Numbered from the stretch's first letter, positions 26,301-34,528 are shown. The stretch: DNA of 43,495 nt from Candidatus Helarchaeota archaeon (GCA_013375355.1 JABXJV010000206.1:1-43495); one strand, 5' to 3'. Numbers and translations are program-made. The notes: generated by a model not told the origin, from the sequence alone.

Positions 26301-27266
26301 CTCTTTAATAGAAAATTGATCAGAAAAGCGTTTTAATAAATTATGGGTATTTTCACTTAATCGATTAAATATTTCATTCTCTAATTCTTTTACTATAAGT
26401 GAATTAAGAATAGATAGTATGATTATGGCTTGAGTTGTAACTTTTAAATTTGAAGTTGATTCCCCCTGTTCATTATAGCCTCCATCCGAATTTTTTTGAT
26501 TTTCCAGAAATTTTTCTATTATTACTCCTTTATTAATTCGATGTAAAAACTTATGCGAATTTAACCAAGTTATTATCCAAAATGTATCTTGGACCCGTCC
26601 AAAACCTCCTGATTTTCTTTGGAAAAAATGTATTATCTTTAATAAATCTTTTATTTCCATTTTTATATCAATTTTCAAAAGGTTAACAGTTAAAAAGAAA
26701 AAAAAGGTGTCAAAATTATGGATATTAAATGAGAGGGATGTTATTTTCTCAAAAAATTCGGATTCTAATTTTTCTTGAAAATTTAATAAAACAATACTAC
26801 CAATTGCAAAAAAAGTATACATAAATGCAGTCTGTTGACGACAATTACAATTTGGATCCCTACAATGAAGAAATAATCCTTCTTTAGTTCTGCTTTCCAT
26901 TAAGTAATTAAATGTTATTCGCTTTTCATCTTCATTTAAATCCAAATCAAGTAAATGTAAACAAGATATTGCATAAAATGTTGTTCTAGCATCTGGGTAA
27001 TCTTCATGCTTCGAAAAAAAACCTCCTTTTGGGGACCTAAATCTAAATATGAACTTATTTATTTTTTCGTTATTTACTAAATCTAGCTTTTGCATTAAAT
27101 GTAATGCCAGAAGGATCCAAAATGTATCTTCAATACTTCCAAAACTCTCAATATCTCCTTTCTTATTTAATATAAAAGGAATAACCCTATCATAATCTTT
27201 TTTGAGTAATAATTCATTAATCGTAAGATCATTTTGTGATAAATCCCAAAAAGGAAGCGTTTTCAA
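23400..27266 (-). CDS. Giant coiled-coil protein with prenyltransferase-like toroid and two winged helices
   Basis: A 1288-residue protein. Residues ~40-300 show tandem units like prenyltransferase/terpene-cyclase alpha-alpha repeats: EDTFWILLALHLM, GGFFSKHEDYPDARTTFYAISCL, GGFGRVQDTFWIITWL and DGGYNEQGE. Residues ~362-430 (LLEFANSLNVNEEQIIRVIYDL) and ~905-975 (NLSKLSEIIGLDQNIIRKRLKKL) look like winged helices. Most of the rest is Lys/Glu/Asn/Ile-rich coiled coil. The prenyltransferase Asp-Cys-His zinc site is not evident, so the toroid may be only a binding platform. The ATPase gene follows by 33 bases, and a 96-residue protein is encoded just before. I know of no characterised protein with this architecture. 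Confidence 0.75.
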   Translation of the reverse strand: MKTLPFWDLSQNDLTINELLLKKDYDRVIPFILNKKGDIESFGSIEDTFWILLALHLMQKLDLVNNEKINKFIFRFRSPKGGFFSKHEDYPDARTTFYAISCLHLLDLDLNEDEKRITFNYLMESRTKEGLFLHCRDPNCNCRQQTAFMYTFFAIGSIVLLNFQEKLESEFFEKITSLSFNIHNFDTFFFFLTVNLLKIDIKMEIKDLLKIIHFFQRKSGGFGRVQDTFWIITWLNSHKFLHRINKGVIIEKFLENQKNSDGGYNEQGESTSNLKVTTQAIIILSILNSLIVKELENEIFNRLSENTHNLLKRFSDQFSIKEGRVAEILGMLNSKYKWLNIKLLKFESVFSKYVQNLKALDQKIGKNVLKSVYEANQKKIDLLEFANSLNVNEEQIIRVIYDLIDSKLIYGNIEPSQLIKDAHILEISYLPEFILVRKDLLPSDEVLVEMESLNLVQEQINEALNNLQKYPIDFKESIEYLLDIDEVEIANFKIDRLFNDYLIIIKSNDEDIADKVSSMKYFKSDITNLYQKWKNISTSTLKALQDTHNDLSTKISSRMKIVTAYNELESFVNFVNENITKFRNKIEVFIAIFYKTCSRNELSLKSQEFLDYLDKMDEDFKEITQYIQKKSKELASITKKTKLFKNVIISDDPQLRKRIVSTAIKKKLQPFENWLENQWSQKRNDSFKKITEFKSKIHKHEELINHIKEMEISINSQLKSINNLENHGKIYSGTVKIINSINKSDKYISNFIRDTNKILEDFDLVVQDIPIIWADKIKQFGKKVQSLREKIGKKIIDKLEIQKKNEFEENIEAQIQNFMIKINDLDKIQSFNWKKINISYRELLNNQLSLIKQTIFQKNEQITGIYRENSEKFSRFGELSLIPLRKWENFYDSIDDGLRKKENDILDILLVRILFQLSTPRTGGRVNLSKLSEIIGLDQNIIRKRLKKLEENFKIEVNFIEKSEVIPLTEENQAQLRFEDFVLQCSQEFKESNEQIIRFFKYISDRKKISENEEEIKSKLEKFSEKIINSEMELQKNFSIQMKNDYNKVILKNLEEIIKKSKENLSYVQNILDIRADYDDTIKIEFFKIHKKFDEISNFNAFEELKTFELYNAEIDKFNQLINNFNIKSDEFIKNQSKNIENFSNYIIGLRNKYHSSVKKLKSNLRILNSQKIQKIKSRIIQNLKVILKTKIEDHQLKFQENLYKFENEAYKLKKKEDIESLNKILEDYYIQINKYLKNSQQEIDDFLKINETNYKLTRLKYKFEDILKSWNPEEIREGLIIFLGLFM

Positions 27267-27271
27267 TATTA

Positions 27272-27562
27272 TTATTTACCTCCCTTTAATAAAAAATCAA
27301 GCTTTGAAAGTAATTCTTGCCTGTCACGGCTTTTATAACGCCTCAGATTCTTTAGCTTTATTCTTATACCCTTTTTTCGAAAATCTATAGCAATTAAATC
27401 TGATTTGAAATTATAAAGTTTTAAATAATTTTCAATAAATCTTTCAACACTCTCGATCTGCTCTGATTTACTACCTTTAATGTTCTTTCTGAAATAAAAT
27501 AGTTTTACAGATTTATGAATGCGATCAATTAAATCAGATTTGGTAATAAAACTCTGATACAT
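27272..27562 (-). CDS. Small basic protein heading the coiled-coil/ATPase cluster
   Basis: A 96-residue, strongly basic protein, predicted mostly helical with a strand-rich centre (SDLIAIDFRKKGIRIKLKNLRRY). It lies 5 bases before the 1288-residue gene on the same strand, so the two are almost certainly co-transcribed. There is no zinc motif or membrane segment. A nucleic-acid or partner-binding role is possible from the charge, but I do not recognise the family. Confidence 0.6.
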   Translation of the reverse strand: MYQSFITKSDLIDRIHKSVKLFYFRKNIKGSKSEQIESVERFIENYLKLYNFKSDLIAIDFRKKGIRIKLKNLRRYKSRDRQELLSKLDFLLKGGK

Positions 27563-27628
27563 GGGTTATTGCCTTTTTTTTTATTATACAATTCACTAAT
27601 GATTAAATAAGACTTATAAATTTTTTAA

Positions 27629-28963
27629 ATGATTGTAATTGTAATGAATTTGGAGAAAGATAAATCTCAAGAAAATTTTGAAAACATTTCTGGAGATAAG
27701 ATTGTTGATAAGACCGTAATCGGTGTTTCCGTTAATATCTTAATATTAGGTTTTACCAGTCTATTTACTGATTTAAGTTCGGAGATGCTAATTATCGTCT
27801 TTCCATTATATCTATTATCATTAGGCATCAGCACGGTAATCTTAGGCTTGATCGAGGGTATTGGCGAAGCGACAGCAAATATAGTCAAAGGCTTTTCAGG
27901 ATGGCTTTCTGATAAAATTGGGAGGAGAAAACCGATAATTTTGGCTGGATATGCACTATCAAATGTTACAAAGCCTTTAATAGGAGTTACAAGAAATTGG
28001 GAACCAATTCTTCTCTTAAAATTTTCTGATCGTTTCGGTAAAGGCATAAGAACGTCCCCAAGGGATTCCTTAATTAGTCATTGGCGTCCTAAAAAAACGG
28101 GAAGGGCCTTTGGTGTTCACCGTGCTATGGACACGACAGGCGCAATTTTGGCCCCTTTTCTAGTGTTTTTACTATTATTTTTATCCTTATCATATTCAGA
28201 TATCATCATATTATCAATATTTCCAGGGATTATTGCTATAATTGTTTTATTATTTGTTAAAGATGTAAAACTTCCTAAAAAGACAATTGAAACTAATAAA
28301 ATAACTAAGGATTTTGTAAAATTACTTTTTATTTTAGGTATTATGGAATTTGCTGCGGTAAATGTGGCATTTTTAATTATTAGAGCAGGAGACTTTTTTC
28401 CAGGTAATCCCATAATTCAATTTATTAAAGGTTTTGCTGCAAACTTTGGTTTAGGTTCCTTGATGCCATCTTTTACATTAATACCCCTGATTTATGGATT
28501 GCTAAATATAATATATGCAATTAGTGCTATCTATTCTGGAAGACTATCTGACAAAATTGGTCGAAAAAAAGTAATTATCTGGGGATTAATAACTCTTTTA
28601 ACTGTATGTATTGGCTTAAGTCTTCCCATTAAAGCGAGTGAAATGTCTATATTATTAATTACCTTATTCTTTGGTCTATATGGTCTATATAAAGGACTGG
28701 TCGATCCAGTCTCTCGAGCGTTTGTTGCAGATTTTGCAGGGAAAGAAAAACGAGGTAGTGCATATGGGTTATATTATTTAATAATTGGATTAACATGCAT
28801 TCCTGAAACATATTTATTTGGATATATCTATGAATATTTTTCTGCTTCTTCTGCCTTTATATATGCTTCAAGTATTTTAATCATTTCCATCATATTATTT
28901 AGCATATATGCTCCCAAATTACCTAATACGAAAATTAAGAGTAAAAATGCTAAAATTAATTAA
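27629..28963 (+). CDS. MFS transporter (12 TM)
   Basis: A 444-residue major facilitator with about 12 hydrophobic helices in two halves. Motif-A-like loops occur in each half: GWLSDKIGRRKP (about residues 91-102) and GRLSDKIGRKK near 307-317. The first helix holds FTSLFTDLSSEM, a sequence typical of a clade of uncharacterised prokaryotic MFS proteins. The substrate cannot be inferred. An ATG 15 bases downstream (27644) is an alternative start, and neither has a clear ribosome site. It is divergent from the coiled-coil cluster. Confidence 0.9.
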   Translation: MIVIVMNLEKDKSQENFENISGDKIVDKTVIGVSVNILILGFTSLFTDLSSEMLIIVFPLYLLSLGISTVILGLIEGIGEATANIVKGFSGWLSDKIGRRKPIILAGYALSNVTKPLIGVTRNWEPILLLKFSDRFGKGIRTSPRDSLISHWRPKKTGRAFGVHRAMDTTGAILAPFLVFLLLFLSLSYSDIIILSIFPGIIAIIVLLFVKDVKLPKKTIETNKITKDFVKLLFILGIMEFAAVNVAFLIIRAGDFFPGNPIIQFIKGFAANFGLGSLMPSFTLIPLIYGLLNIIYAISAIYSGRLSDKIGRKKVIIWGLITLLTVCIGLSLPIKASEMSILLITLFFGLYGLYKGLVDPVSRAFVADFAGKEKRGSAYGLYYLIIGLTCIPETYLFGYIYEYFSASSAFIYASSILIISIILFSIYAPKLPNTKIKSKNAKIN

Positions 28964-29079
28964 AAAGCAATTCATTTTAAAAATAGTTTAAGATTATTTT
29001 AAATATCAAAATAAGGTTAAGAAATTTACTTTTATTTTAGAGTTACTATTTTTTAAGAAATATTTGAGTTGTCTATGTA

Positions 29080-29550
29080 ATGCCAAAAGCAAAGAAGCCA
29101 AAAGCTAAAACTAAAAAAATAAAAGCAAAACAAGTTACAAAGGGAAAGAAAAGTCGATTTGTTGATGAAATAATATTTCAAGGAGTAATTTCTGAAAATT
29201 TCAAAGTTGAGATACCTGATATTCAACAGATAATAATAAGTTCCCAAGATTTCAAAATGGACATAGAACTTCCAATAAGTTTAATTGAATCAATTGAGGA
29301 AAATTACAATTATGTTCTTGAGGAAAAAAGAGAGATTTTTATTAAAATGAGTAGAGATAAGATTAAACAAGATTTTGCCATATTTTTAGGGAAATGTATC
29401 ATTTTTGACGTACGACAGAAATATTTTTTAGGATCGATAGGAGGATTAACTATTAAACTTATGAATCTGTCTGAAAATATTAAATTATTTCCTCAAAATG
29501 CAAAAATTAACGTAGCCCTTTTTAAATCTCTTGAAGACTTGCAAAAATAA
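29080..29550 (+). CDS. Possible Rpb8/RpoG-like protein with basic N-terminal tail
   Basis: A 156-residue protein with a lysine-rich tail (residues 1-25, KPKAKTKKIKAK) before a strand-rich domain. The domain contains DMELP-like FKMDIELPISL and, towards the end, FLGSIGGLTIKLMN, which resembles the S-x-G-G-L-x-x-x-L segment of RNA polymerase subunit Rpb8 (archaeal RpoG). The spacing of strands also fits a small OB-type fold. If correct it would be an RNA polymerase accessory subunit. The similarity is weak by eye, and an unrelated OB-fold nucleic-acid-binding protein is the alternative. Confidence 0.4.
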   Translation: MPKAKKPKAKTKKIKAKQVTKGKKSRFVDEIIFQGVISENFKVEIPDIQQIIISSQDFKMDIELPISLIESIEENYNYVLEEKREIFIKMSRDKIKQDFAIFLGKCIIFDVRQKYFLGSIGGLTIKLMNLSENIKLFPQNAKINVALFKSLEDLQK

Positions 29551-29616
29551 AGAATAATATAAAAGGAATGGTAAAAAACAATAGTTATATATTTCTAAAG
29601 CTTTCAATTTTTTTAT

Positions 29617-30720
29617 ATGGAAAATCAAATTATTGAAATTGCAAATGAGATTTCTAATTATATGGGCAATATATTAACTAAACGAGTCTATATAGCATTT
29701 GCTGGGAGGAATGGCGAGTTTTATTATGTAGATGAAGAATATAACGAATATATTGAATTTGTACAAAATTTTATGCGGTCAAGTTTCTCACTTTTAAAAG
29801 TTAATGATTATGCAATGCCTTTATCGTCCCTAAATTTAGTATTTTTCAAAATTTCGAATAATCTTGCAATAATTCTCTATGCTAGGGCTGAAGCAATTAA
29901 ACCTGGTCAGCTTTTGGGTTTTAAAAGTAAAATAGACGAATATAGTTCACCATTAGAAGAATTACTACAAGGAAATTTTCCTCCCGTAATTGAAGCTCCC
30001 GAAGTTACATTCGATTCAAGGCCTGCAATTGAAACATTAATCCCAGATAAACAAGTTCAAACTGAAACAAAAATCCGTAAAGTTCCATATTTATTACGAA
30101 AATTAAAGATGAAGGATAAATTTGAACTTACAGAATCTGTAGTATTAAATCTAATCGACGGAGAAACTTGTATTGAAGATATTTGTAAAAAATCAAATTT
30201 AGTAAGTGAAGATGTAAATGGAATTATAAAAAAATTTAGAGATAAAGGCTGGCTTCGAATCAGAATAATTGAGCCAGAAGTTATAGGAAAAGAACGAATA
30301 GTCCTTTATCCAAAATTAACGGAACCTGTTTCACTTACATTAGGATTCGAGGATGATGAACGTTTAGTACTAAAAAATTGCTCTGGAGAAAAATCTATTG
30401 ATGATATCTCTGTAATTACTTCACTTGATAAATCCGAGATCATCGAAATTCTAGATAAATACGAAGATAAAGGATGGATAGATTTTTCATCTGAGGGGAA
30501 GCCTGATTATTTGCCTAAAAATCTTAAAAAATTAAGCCCCATGGGAGTGCAGCTTGGATTAATGAGCCCAAAGGAATATAAAGTCCGAGAATTATGTACA
30601 GGAGATGTATCCGCACGCTCAATAGCGAAATCTCTCGATATGGATTATAATGAGCTTCTTAAAATGCTTAGAGGAATGGAAGAAAAGAAGGATATCAAAT
30701 TAAAAATAAGGAAAGGTTGA
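29617..30720 (+). CDS. Roadblock-like domain fused to three winged-helix units
   Basis: A 367-residue protein. The first ~115 residues look like a roadblock/LC7-type profilin fold (YIAFAGRNGEFYYVDEEY ... LVFFKISNNLAIILYAR), which in Asgard archaea often partners small GTPases. Three winged-helix-like units follow, near residues 165-225, 240-295 and 310-365, each with a I-x-D-I or A-x-S-I-A helix and a D-K-G-W turn. Linkers are Pro/Glu-rich. The protein could link a GTPase signal to DNA or to protein assembly. The stop codon abuts the right end of an IS605-like remnant. It starts with ATG without a clear ribosome site. Confidence 0.6.
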   Translation: MENQIIEIANEISNYMGNILTKRVYIAFAGRNGEFYYVDEEYNEYIEFVQNFMRSSFSLLKVNDYAMPLSSLNLVFFKISNNLAIILYARAEAIKPGQLLGFKSKIDEYSSPLEELLQGNFPPVIEAPEVTFDSRPAIETLIPDKQVQTETKIRKVPYLLRKLKMKDKFELTESVVLNLIDGETCIEDICKKSNLVSEDVNGIIKKFRDKGWLRIRIIEPEVIGKERIVLYPKLTEPVSLTLGFEDDERLVLKNCSGEKSIDDISVITSLDKSEIIEILDKYEDKGWIDFSSEGKPDYLPKNLKKLSPMGVQLGLMSPKEYKVRELCTGDVSARSIAKSLDMDYNELLKMLRGMEEKKDIKLKIRKG

Positions 30721-30992
30721 ACAACTCCTACCTAAAGGAAGGAGATTCGTGCTCCCCAAGACCACCACTTCGATGCCCTGTGGACAACACCTGACAGTTC
30801 TCTGCCAGCTCTCGCAAGTTATTTTACTTCCCGTGCGAACTGTTTTTCAGGAATGATGATTACTCATTAGTTTATTATTACTTAAAAGCATATTTAAACG
30901 AAACAGATTTAATGAAAAATGAAAAAACTGAAATTATATTGCATTCATCTCCCACCTGAAGGTGGGAGCATTCTGCAAGACTCTAGGTAAAA
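30719..30992 (-). mobile_element. tnpB-less IS605-like remnant with both ends
   Basis: This region carries, in reverse orientation, the two subterminal hairpins of the intact TnpB element at 40523-41926. The right-end hairpin is at 30725-30744 and the left-end hairpin at 30949-30968. The left ends share CTTGCAGAATGC and a TTTTAC-like start; the right ends share GAATC-C-CC...TTTAGG. No tnpB frame remains between them. A GC-richer stretch (about 30745-30850) could be the RNA-coding right-end part that normally overlaps the tnpB 3' end. It abuts or overlaps the stop codon of the roadblock/winged-helix gene. Confidence 0.65.
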
Positions 30993-31025
30993 ACAAATTA
31001 ACATTTTGTAAAAAAGAGTAAAATT

Positions 31026-31532
31026 TCAAACATACATTGATCTATCAAATGTATTTTGACGTTTTATTTCATTACTAATTTTTGGAACGATATCATTAAA
31101 GAAGTGGAGGACTCCGAATGGTATACTCTGAAATTCAGACTGAAAGTTCTCAAAATTTGTGACTGTTGGCATATCAGTTTCTATATAAATATTATTCACT
31201 TGATCTAAACTATAAGTGACTTCTGCTAGGTCAAAATTTGCTCTTAGCAACTCTTGATAAAGTAAATTCTTAATATTCCCACTGGTTGGGATTTTATTAT
31301 CATAAATTATTAAACATTTTGAAAAAATCCATCTTTCAGTTATTAGCATTTTAGTTTTCAAAATAATGGGATCAGAATTTTCGAATTCTATTGTAAGTGG
31401 AATTTCTAATGAATTCTCATCTTCATTTTCTATAATATTTTTTTCATTAATACCTATCTTAATTAAAAAATCTTTAACTTTTTTATAATTCTCTTTTAAA
31501 ACGTCACTTTTTGTCGCCATTGTTATCAACAC
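31026..31532 (-). CDS. Small soluble protein, possibly of YbjN/CesT-like chaperone fold
   Basis: A 168-residue acidic protein. The core, with IPLTIEFENSDPIILKTKM, a LLYQELLRANFDLAEVTYSL helix and NIYIETDMPT, recalls the alpha/beta fold of YbjN and type III secretion chaperones (L-x-x-L-L-x-x-N motif). This is a weak visual match. Its ATG codons at residues 1 and 5 leave the start open. It stands alone next to the mobile-element remnant. Confidence 0.5.
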   Translation of the reverse strand: MLITMATKSDVLKENYKKVKDFLIKIGINEKNIIENEDENSLEIPLTIEFENSDPIILKTKMLITERWIFSKCLIIYDNKIPTSGNIKNLLYQELLRANFDLAEVTYSLDQVNNIYIETDMPTVTNFENFQSEFQSIPFGVLHFFNDIVPKISNEIKRQNTFDRSMYV

Positions 31533-31736
31533 TTATTTTAATCAAATTTATTCATTTTAGATATAGTTTCTTTTTAATTTTTTTGTGAGTAATTAAGTTA
31601 TTGTTTTAAATAATTAAATTATTCCAAATAAAATTCTATATATTATTTTTTTCAAACATGTCCAATTACGACAAGGATAGAGTGTTCATTGTTTAGAATT
31701 TACGAAAAATTAATTCTTTTAAGAATGATTTTTAAA

Positions 31737-32582
31737 CTAAAAATAAAATTTTTGTTTTTTTCTTCTTGTAAATTTTATTATATATTCAAATCCAATATCT
31801 TTTAATTTCGCTATGGCGGCATCAAATTCAAAGCCAACTTCATTGGGTTTATGCGCATCTGAACCTAATGTGATCTCAATTCCTTTTTCATATGCTCCCT
31901 TTAAAATGAAATCTTCAGGATAAAATTCTCCTACTTTTTTTCTAGATCCAGCAGTATTTAATTCGATAACTAAATCATTTTTTTGAATTAAAATTAACAC
32001 TCGATTTATTGAAGATTTATATTTACCAGTATCTTTAGGTCTAAATCCATATTTTTTCATTAAATCTAAGTGTGAAACAACATCAAATAATTTGGAACTA
32101 ATTAATTTTTCTAATGCCTTAAGATAAATCTCATAACATTCATCTATATCATATTCATCATAAAATTTTAAGAATCGGCTATCATCAAATGCAAATGGTT
32201 TCCCATTAAAATATATTTGATGAATGGAACCGTAAGCATAATCAAATGAATACTTTTTTATTTCTTCAGAAATTAAATCAGTCTTATTTTCTAGGAAATC
32301 AAATTCTGTTCCCAATTTTATGGTTATTTTATTTTTATAATCTCCTTGTAGTCTCAAAACTTCCTTAACATAATTAGGAAATTCATCATATGGCATTGCA
32401 TATTCTTTAATAGGTATTAAATCATGATATTTTTTAGGTAAATCCTCAACTAAAAACTCCTGAGGGAAGTGTTCACAAAAACCAATTTCAATTAATCCTT
32501 TTTTAACTGCTGATTTAACATATTCTTCTAGATCCCCTTCTCCATGACGACATAATTTTGAATGAATATGATAATCTATCAA
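31737..32582 (-). CDS. PHP-domain phosphoesterase (HisK/histidinol-phosphatase type)
   Basis: A 281-residue PHP protein. YHIHSKLCRHGEG gives His5, His7 and His13; FCEHFP and GTEFDF supply the next ligands; GSIHQI, VVSHLDL and ITLGSDAHKP complete the set of metal-binding His/Asp. The order and length match histidinol-phosphate phosphatases of the PHP type, which act in histidine synthesis. PHP enzymes also hydrolyse other phosphates, and no his genes are visible nearby, so the substrate is inferred. All metal ligands appear intact. Confidence 0.9.
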   Translation of the reverse strand: MIDYHIHSKLCRHGEGDLEEYVKSAVKKGLIEIGFCEHFPQEFLVEDLPKKYHDLIPIKEYAMPYDEFPNYVKEVLRLQGDYKNKITIKLGTEFDFLENKTDLISEEIKKYSFDYAYGSIHQIYFNGKPFAFDDSRFLKFYDEYDIDECYEIYLKALEKLISSKLFDVVSHLDLMKKYGFRPKDTGKYKSSINRVLILIQKNDLVIELNTAGSRKKVGEFYPEDFILKGAYEKGIEITLGSDAHKPNEVGFEFDAAIAKLKDIGFEYIIKFTRRKKQKFYF

Positions 32583-32691
32583 TTTTTATAACCACTTATA
32601 TAAATTTATAATAATTTGAATAATAACACTAATCAAACAAAATTAATTTTCCCAATGAGAAAAAAGAGGATCACTCTATGGAGGTTCAAGT

Positions 32692-33192
32692 TTGTCCATA
32701 TTAGATAATTTGGAAAAATTGAAAGCACTTGTTAAAAATGAATTAGATGAAAAGAATAAAGAAATTACCCAATTAAAAGAAGAAGTAGAAACAAACAAAG
32801 AAAAAATCAATAAAATTGATGAATTGGAGTCCGAGATACAAAAAAATAAGGAAAAAATTCAAGATTTGGAACAAGAAAAAAATGAACTTATTAAGTTTAA
32901 GGATGAAATTGAACCTTTAAAAAAAGAAAATAGCTCTTTGAATAAAAAATTGGAAGGATATAGATATTCTATTAAGATAATTTCAAGTTGGTTGCCTTCA
33001 CAGAAAGAGTCAATTGATATTTTGATTACCTTATCAGAAAGTAATGAGCATACAGCTACATTTGATGAAATACATAAAAGAACTAAAATTCCGGCAGTTG
33101 TAGTAAAAAATAGAGTTGTTCCCCTTTTAGCTGAGAAAGGATTGGTTGAGGTTACAGGTGATTCTGTAAAAATGCTTGAAATTGAAGAATAA
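32692..33192 (+). CDS. Coiled-coil protein with C-terminal winged helix
   Basis: A 166-residue protein. Residues ~5-90 are a continuous charged coiled coil, and residues ~95-160 form a winged-helix-like domain (TFDEIHKRTKIPAVVVKNRVVPLLAEKGLVEV). The TTG start is supported by GGAGG at 32680-32684, about 7 bases upstream; an ATG overlapping that site leads only to an 8-residue frame. A dimeric DNA-binding regulator or an adaptor is plausible. It precedes the gelsolin-like gene by about 130 bases on the same strand. Confidence 0.72.
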   Translation: MSILDNLEKLKALVKNELDEKNKEITQLKEEVETNKEKINKIDELESEIQKNKEKIQDLEQEKNELIKFKDEIEPLKKENSSLNKKLEGYRYSIKIISSWLPSQKESIDILITLSESNEHTATFDEIHKRTKIPAVVVKNRVVPLLAEKGLVEVTGDSVKMLEIEE

Positions 33193-33324
33193 TAATAATT
33201 ATTTTAAAGATTAATGAAAAACTGAATAAACTGAACAAACCGAATTTGAAAAGTTAAATAAGTTAAGATTCCTAAAAATATATGTTTAATATTAAAATGT
33301 AATTATATTTTCAAGGTGATTATT

Positions 33325-34482
33325 ATGCCAATTGAATGGGATAAAATTAGGCGCAATCCAAGTAAAAGTCATAAAATTCTGGGAACTGAGGTTCTGGATT
33401 TAAAATTAAAAAAAGAATCACAGGAAAAAAATATTGCAGAATTAACTAAGAATCATGATGAATTAAAAAACATTTTAGATAATCTAGAATCCGAGCTTAA
33501 AGAAAAAAAAGAAAATATTGCGTCATTAGAAAATAAAAATAAAGATTTGAATGATTCGCTAGCTAATCAAAAGGAAAAGATATCCGAACTGGAGAAAAAA
33601 GTTACAGATAAGACTAACGAAGTTGAGGGGTTGGAAAAGGAAAGTTCCGATAAAGATAACAAAATATCTGAACTAGAGAATCAAATTAAAGATCAAACTA
33701 GTGAAATTTCTACATTAAAAGACAAAAGTTCAGGATCGGAGAGTGAGATTTCGGATTTAAAGGATAAAATATCACAATTAGATAACAATGTTTCCGAATT
33801 AGAAAAACTCAAATCAGAAAATGAATCAAAAATTAAGAACCTAGAGGACCAATTGGCTCAGGTTGATACACTAAAAAATGAAGTTTCAGCAAAAGACGAA
33901 AAAATAAATGATTTGAATACCAAAATTGAAGCGGCTAATACCGAATCCGAGGAATTAAATAATAAAATTACAGAGTTAAACAATAAAATAGAAGAATTAA
34001 AAGTACAAATTCCTAAGAAACCTGTTTATGAAAAAGCTGAAGAAACTTTGAAAGGAGGACCCTGCCCCAAGTGCGGATTTCCAATTTATGAAGAATATAA
34101 AATTGTAGAAGGAGAAAAGCAATTAATAAGAAAATATTGCCCGAATACAATTTGTGGTTGGCGAAGTGCAGAAAGACCTAAGATTAAAATTATGATGAGG
34201 TCTGAAATGCCAGAAGAAGAAAAGTTGGAGTTAAAGATATACCAAGTTAAACGTGAGGGCTTAGAAGAGACCGATGCTATCAATACCAAAATGGTTGCAA
34301 TTATATCCGACCCTGGCCAGAATATAATTTGGATTTGGAAGGGAAAAGACTCAAGTAGATTCGAATATGCCGACGCTACAAATGAAGCTACAAAAATAAA
34401 AAGGGAAAAATTATTCCAAGCACACATAGAACGTGTTGATGAAGGCGAAGAACCCGAAAACTTTCCAATATCGATATCTTAA
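33325..34482 (+). CDS. Coiled-coil, zinc-ribbon and gelsolin-like domain protein
   Basis: 385 residues from the ATG at 33325, which has AAGGTGAT just upstream; an in-frame GTG at 33316 lies inside that site. Residues ~15-230 are coiled coil. A zinc-ribbon-like knuckle follows (CPKCG ... CPNTICGW, ~248-278). The last ~85 residues look like a gelsolin repeat: LKIYQVKREG, VAIISDPGQNIIWIWKGKDSS, A-x2-A-T-N-E-A, and VDEGEEPENF, the gelsolin G-x-E-P-x-x-F ending. Gelsolin domains bind actin and calcium in eukaryotes and modulate Asgard actins. Here a single repeat with a coiled-coil stalk suggests a cytoskeletal adaptor. Confidence 0.72.
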   Translation: MPIEWDKIRRNPSKSHKILGTEVLDLKLKKESQEKNIAELTKNHDELKNILDNLESELKEKKENIASLENKNKDLNDSLANQKEKISELEKKVTDKTNEVEGLEKESSDKDNKISELENQIKDQTSEISTLKDKSSGSESEISDLKDKISQLDNNVSELEKLKSENESKIKNLEDQLAQVDTLKNEVSAKDEKINDLNTKIEAANTESEELNNKITELNNKIEELKVQIPKKPVYEKAEETLKGGPCPKCGFPIYEEYKIVEGEKQLIRKYCPNTICGWRSAERPKIKIMMRSEMPEEEKLELKIYQVKREGLEETDAINTKMVAIISDPGQNIIWIWKGKDSSRFEYADATNEATKIKREKLFQAHIERVDEGEEPENFPISIS

Positions 34483-34528
34483 AATAATCATTCTATAATT
34501 TTTTTTCTAAGAAAATGGAGAGTAAAGA

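Noticed and set aside
27667..28047. Minus-strand frame inside the MFS gene
   Set aside because: It is antisense to membrane helices and has no motif.
33316..33324. GTG start for the gelsolin-like gene
   Set aside because: The GTG is part of the AAGGTGAT ribosome-binding site for the ATG at 33325.
34086..34427. Minus-strand frame inside the gelsolin-like gene
   Set aside because: It is antisense to a confidently called domain.
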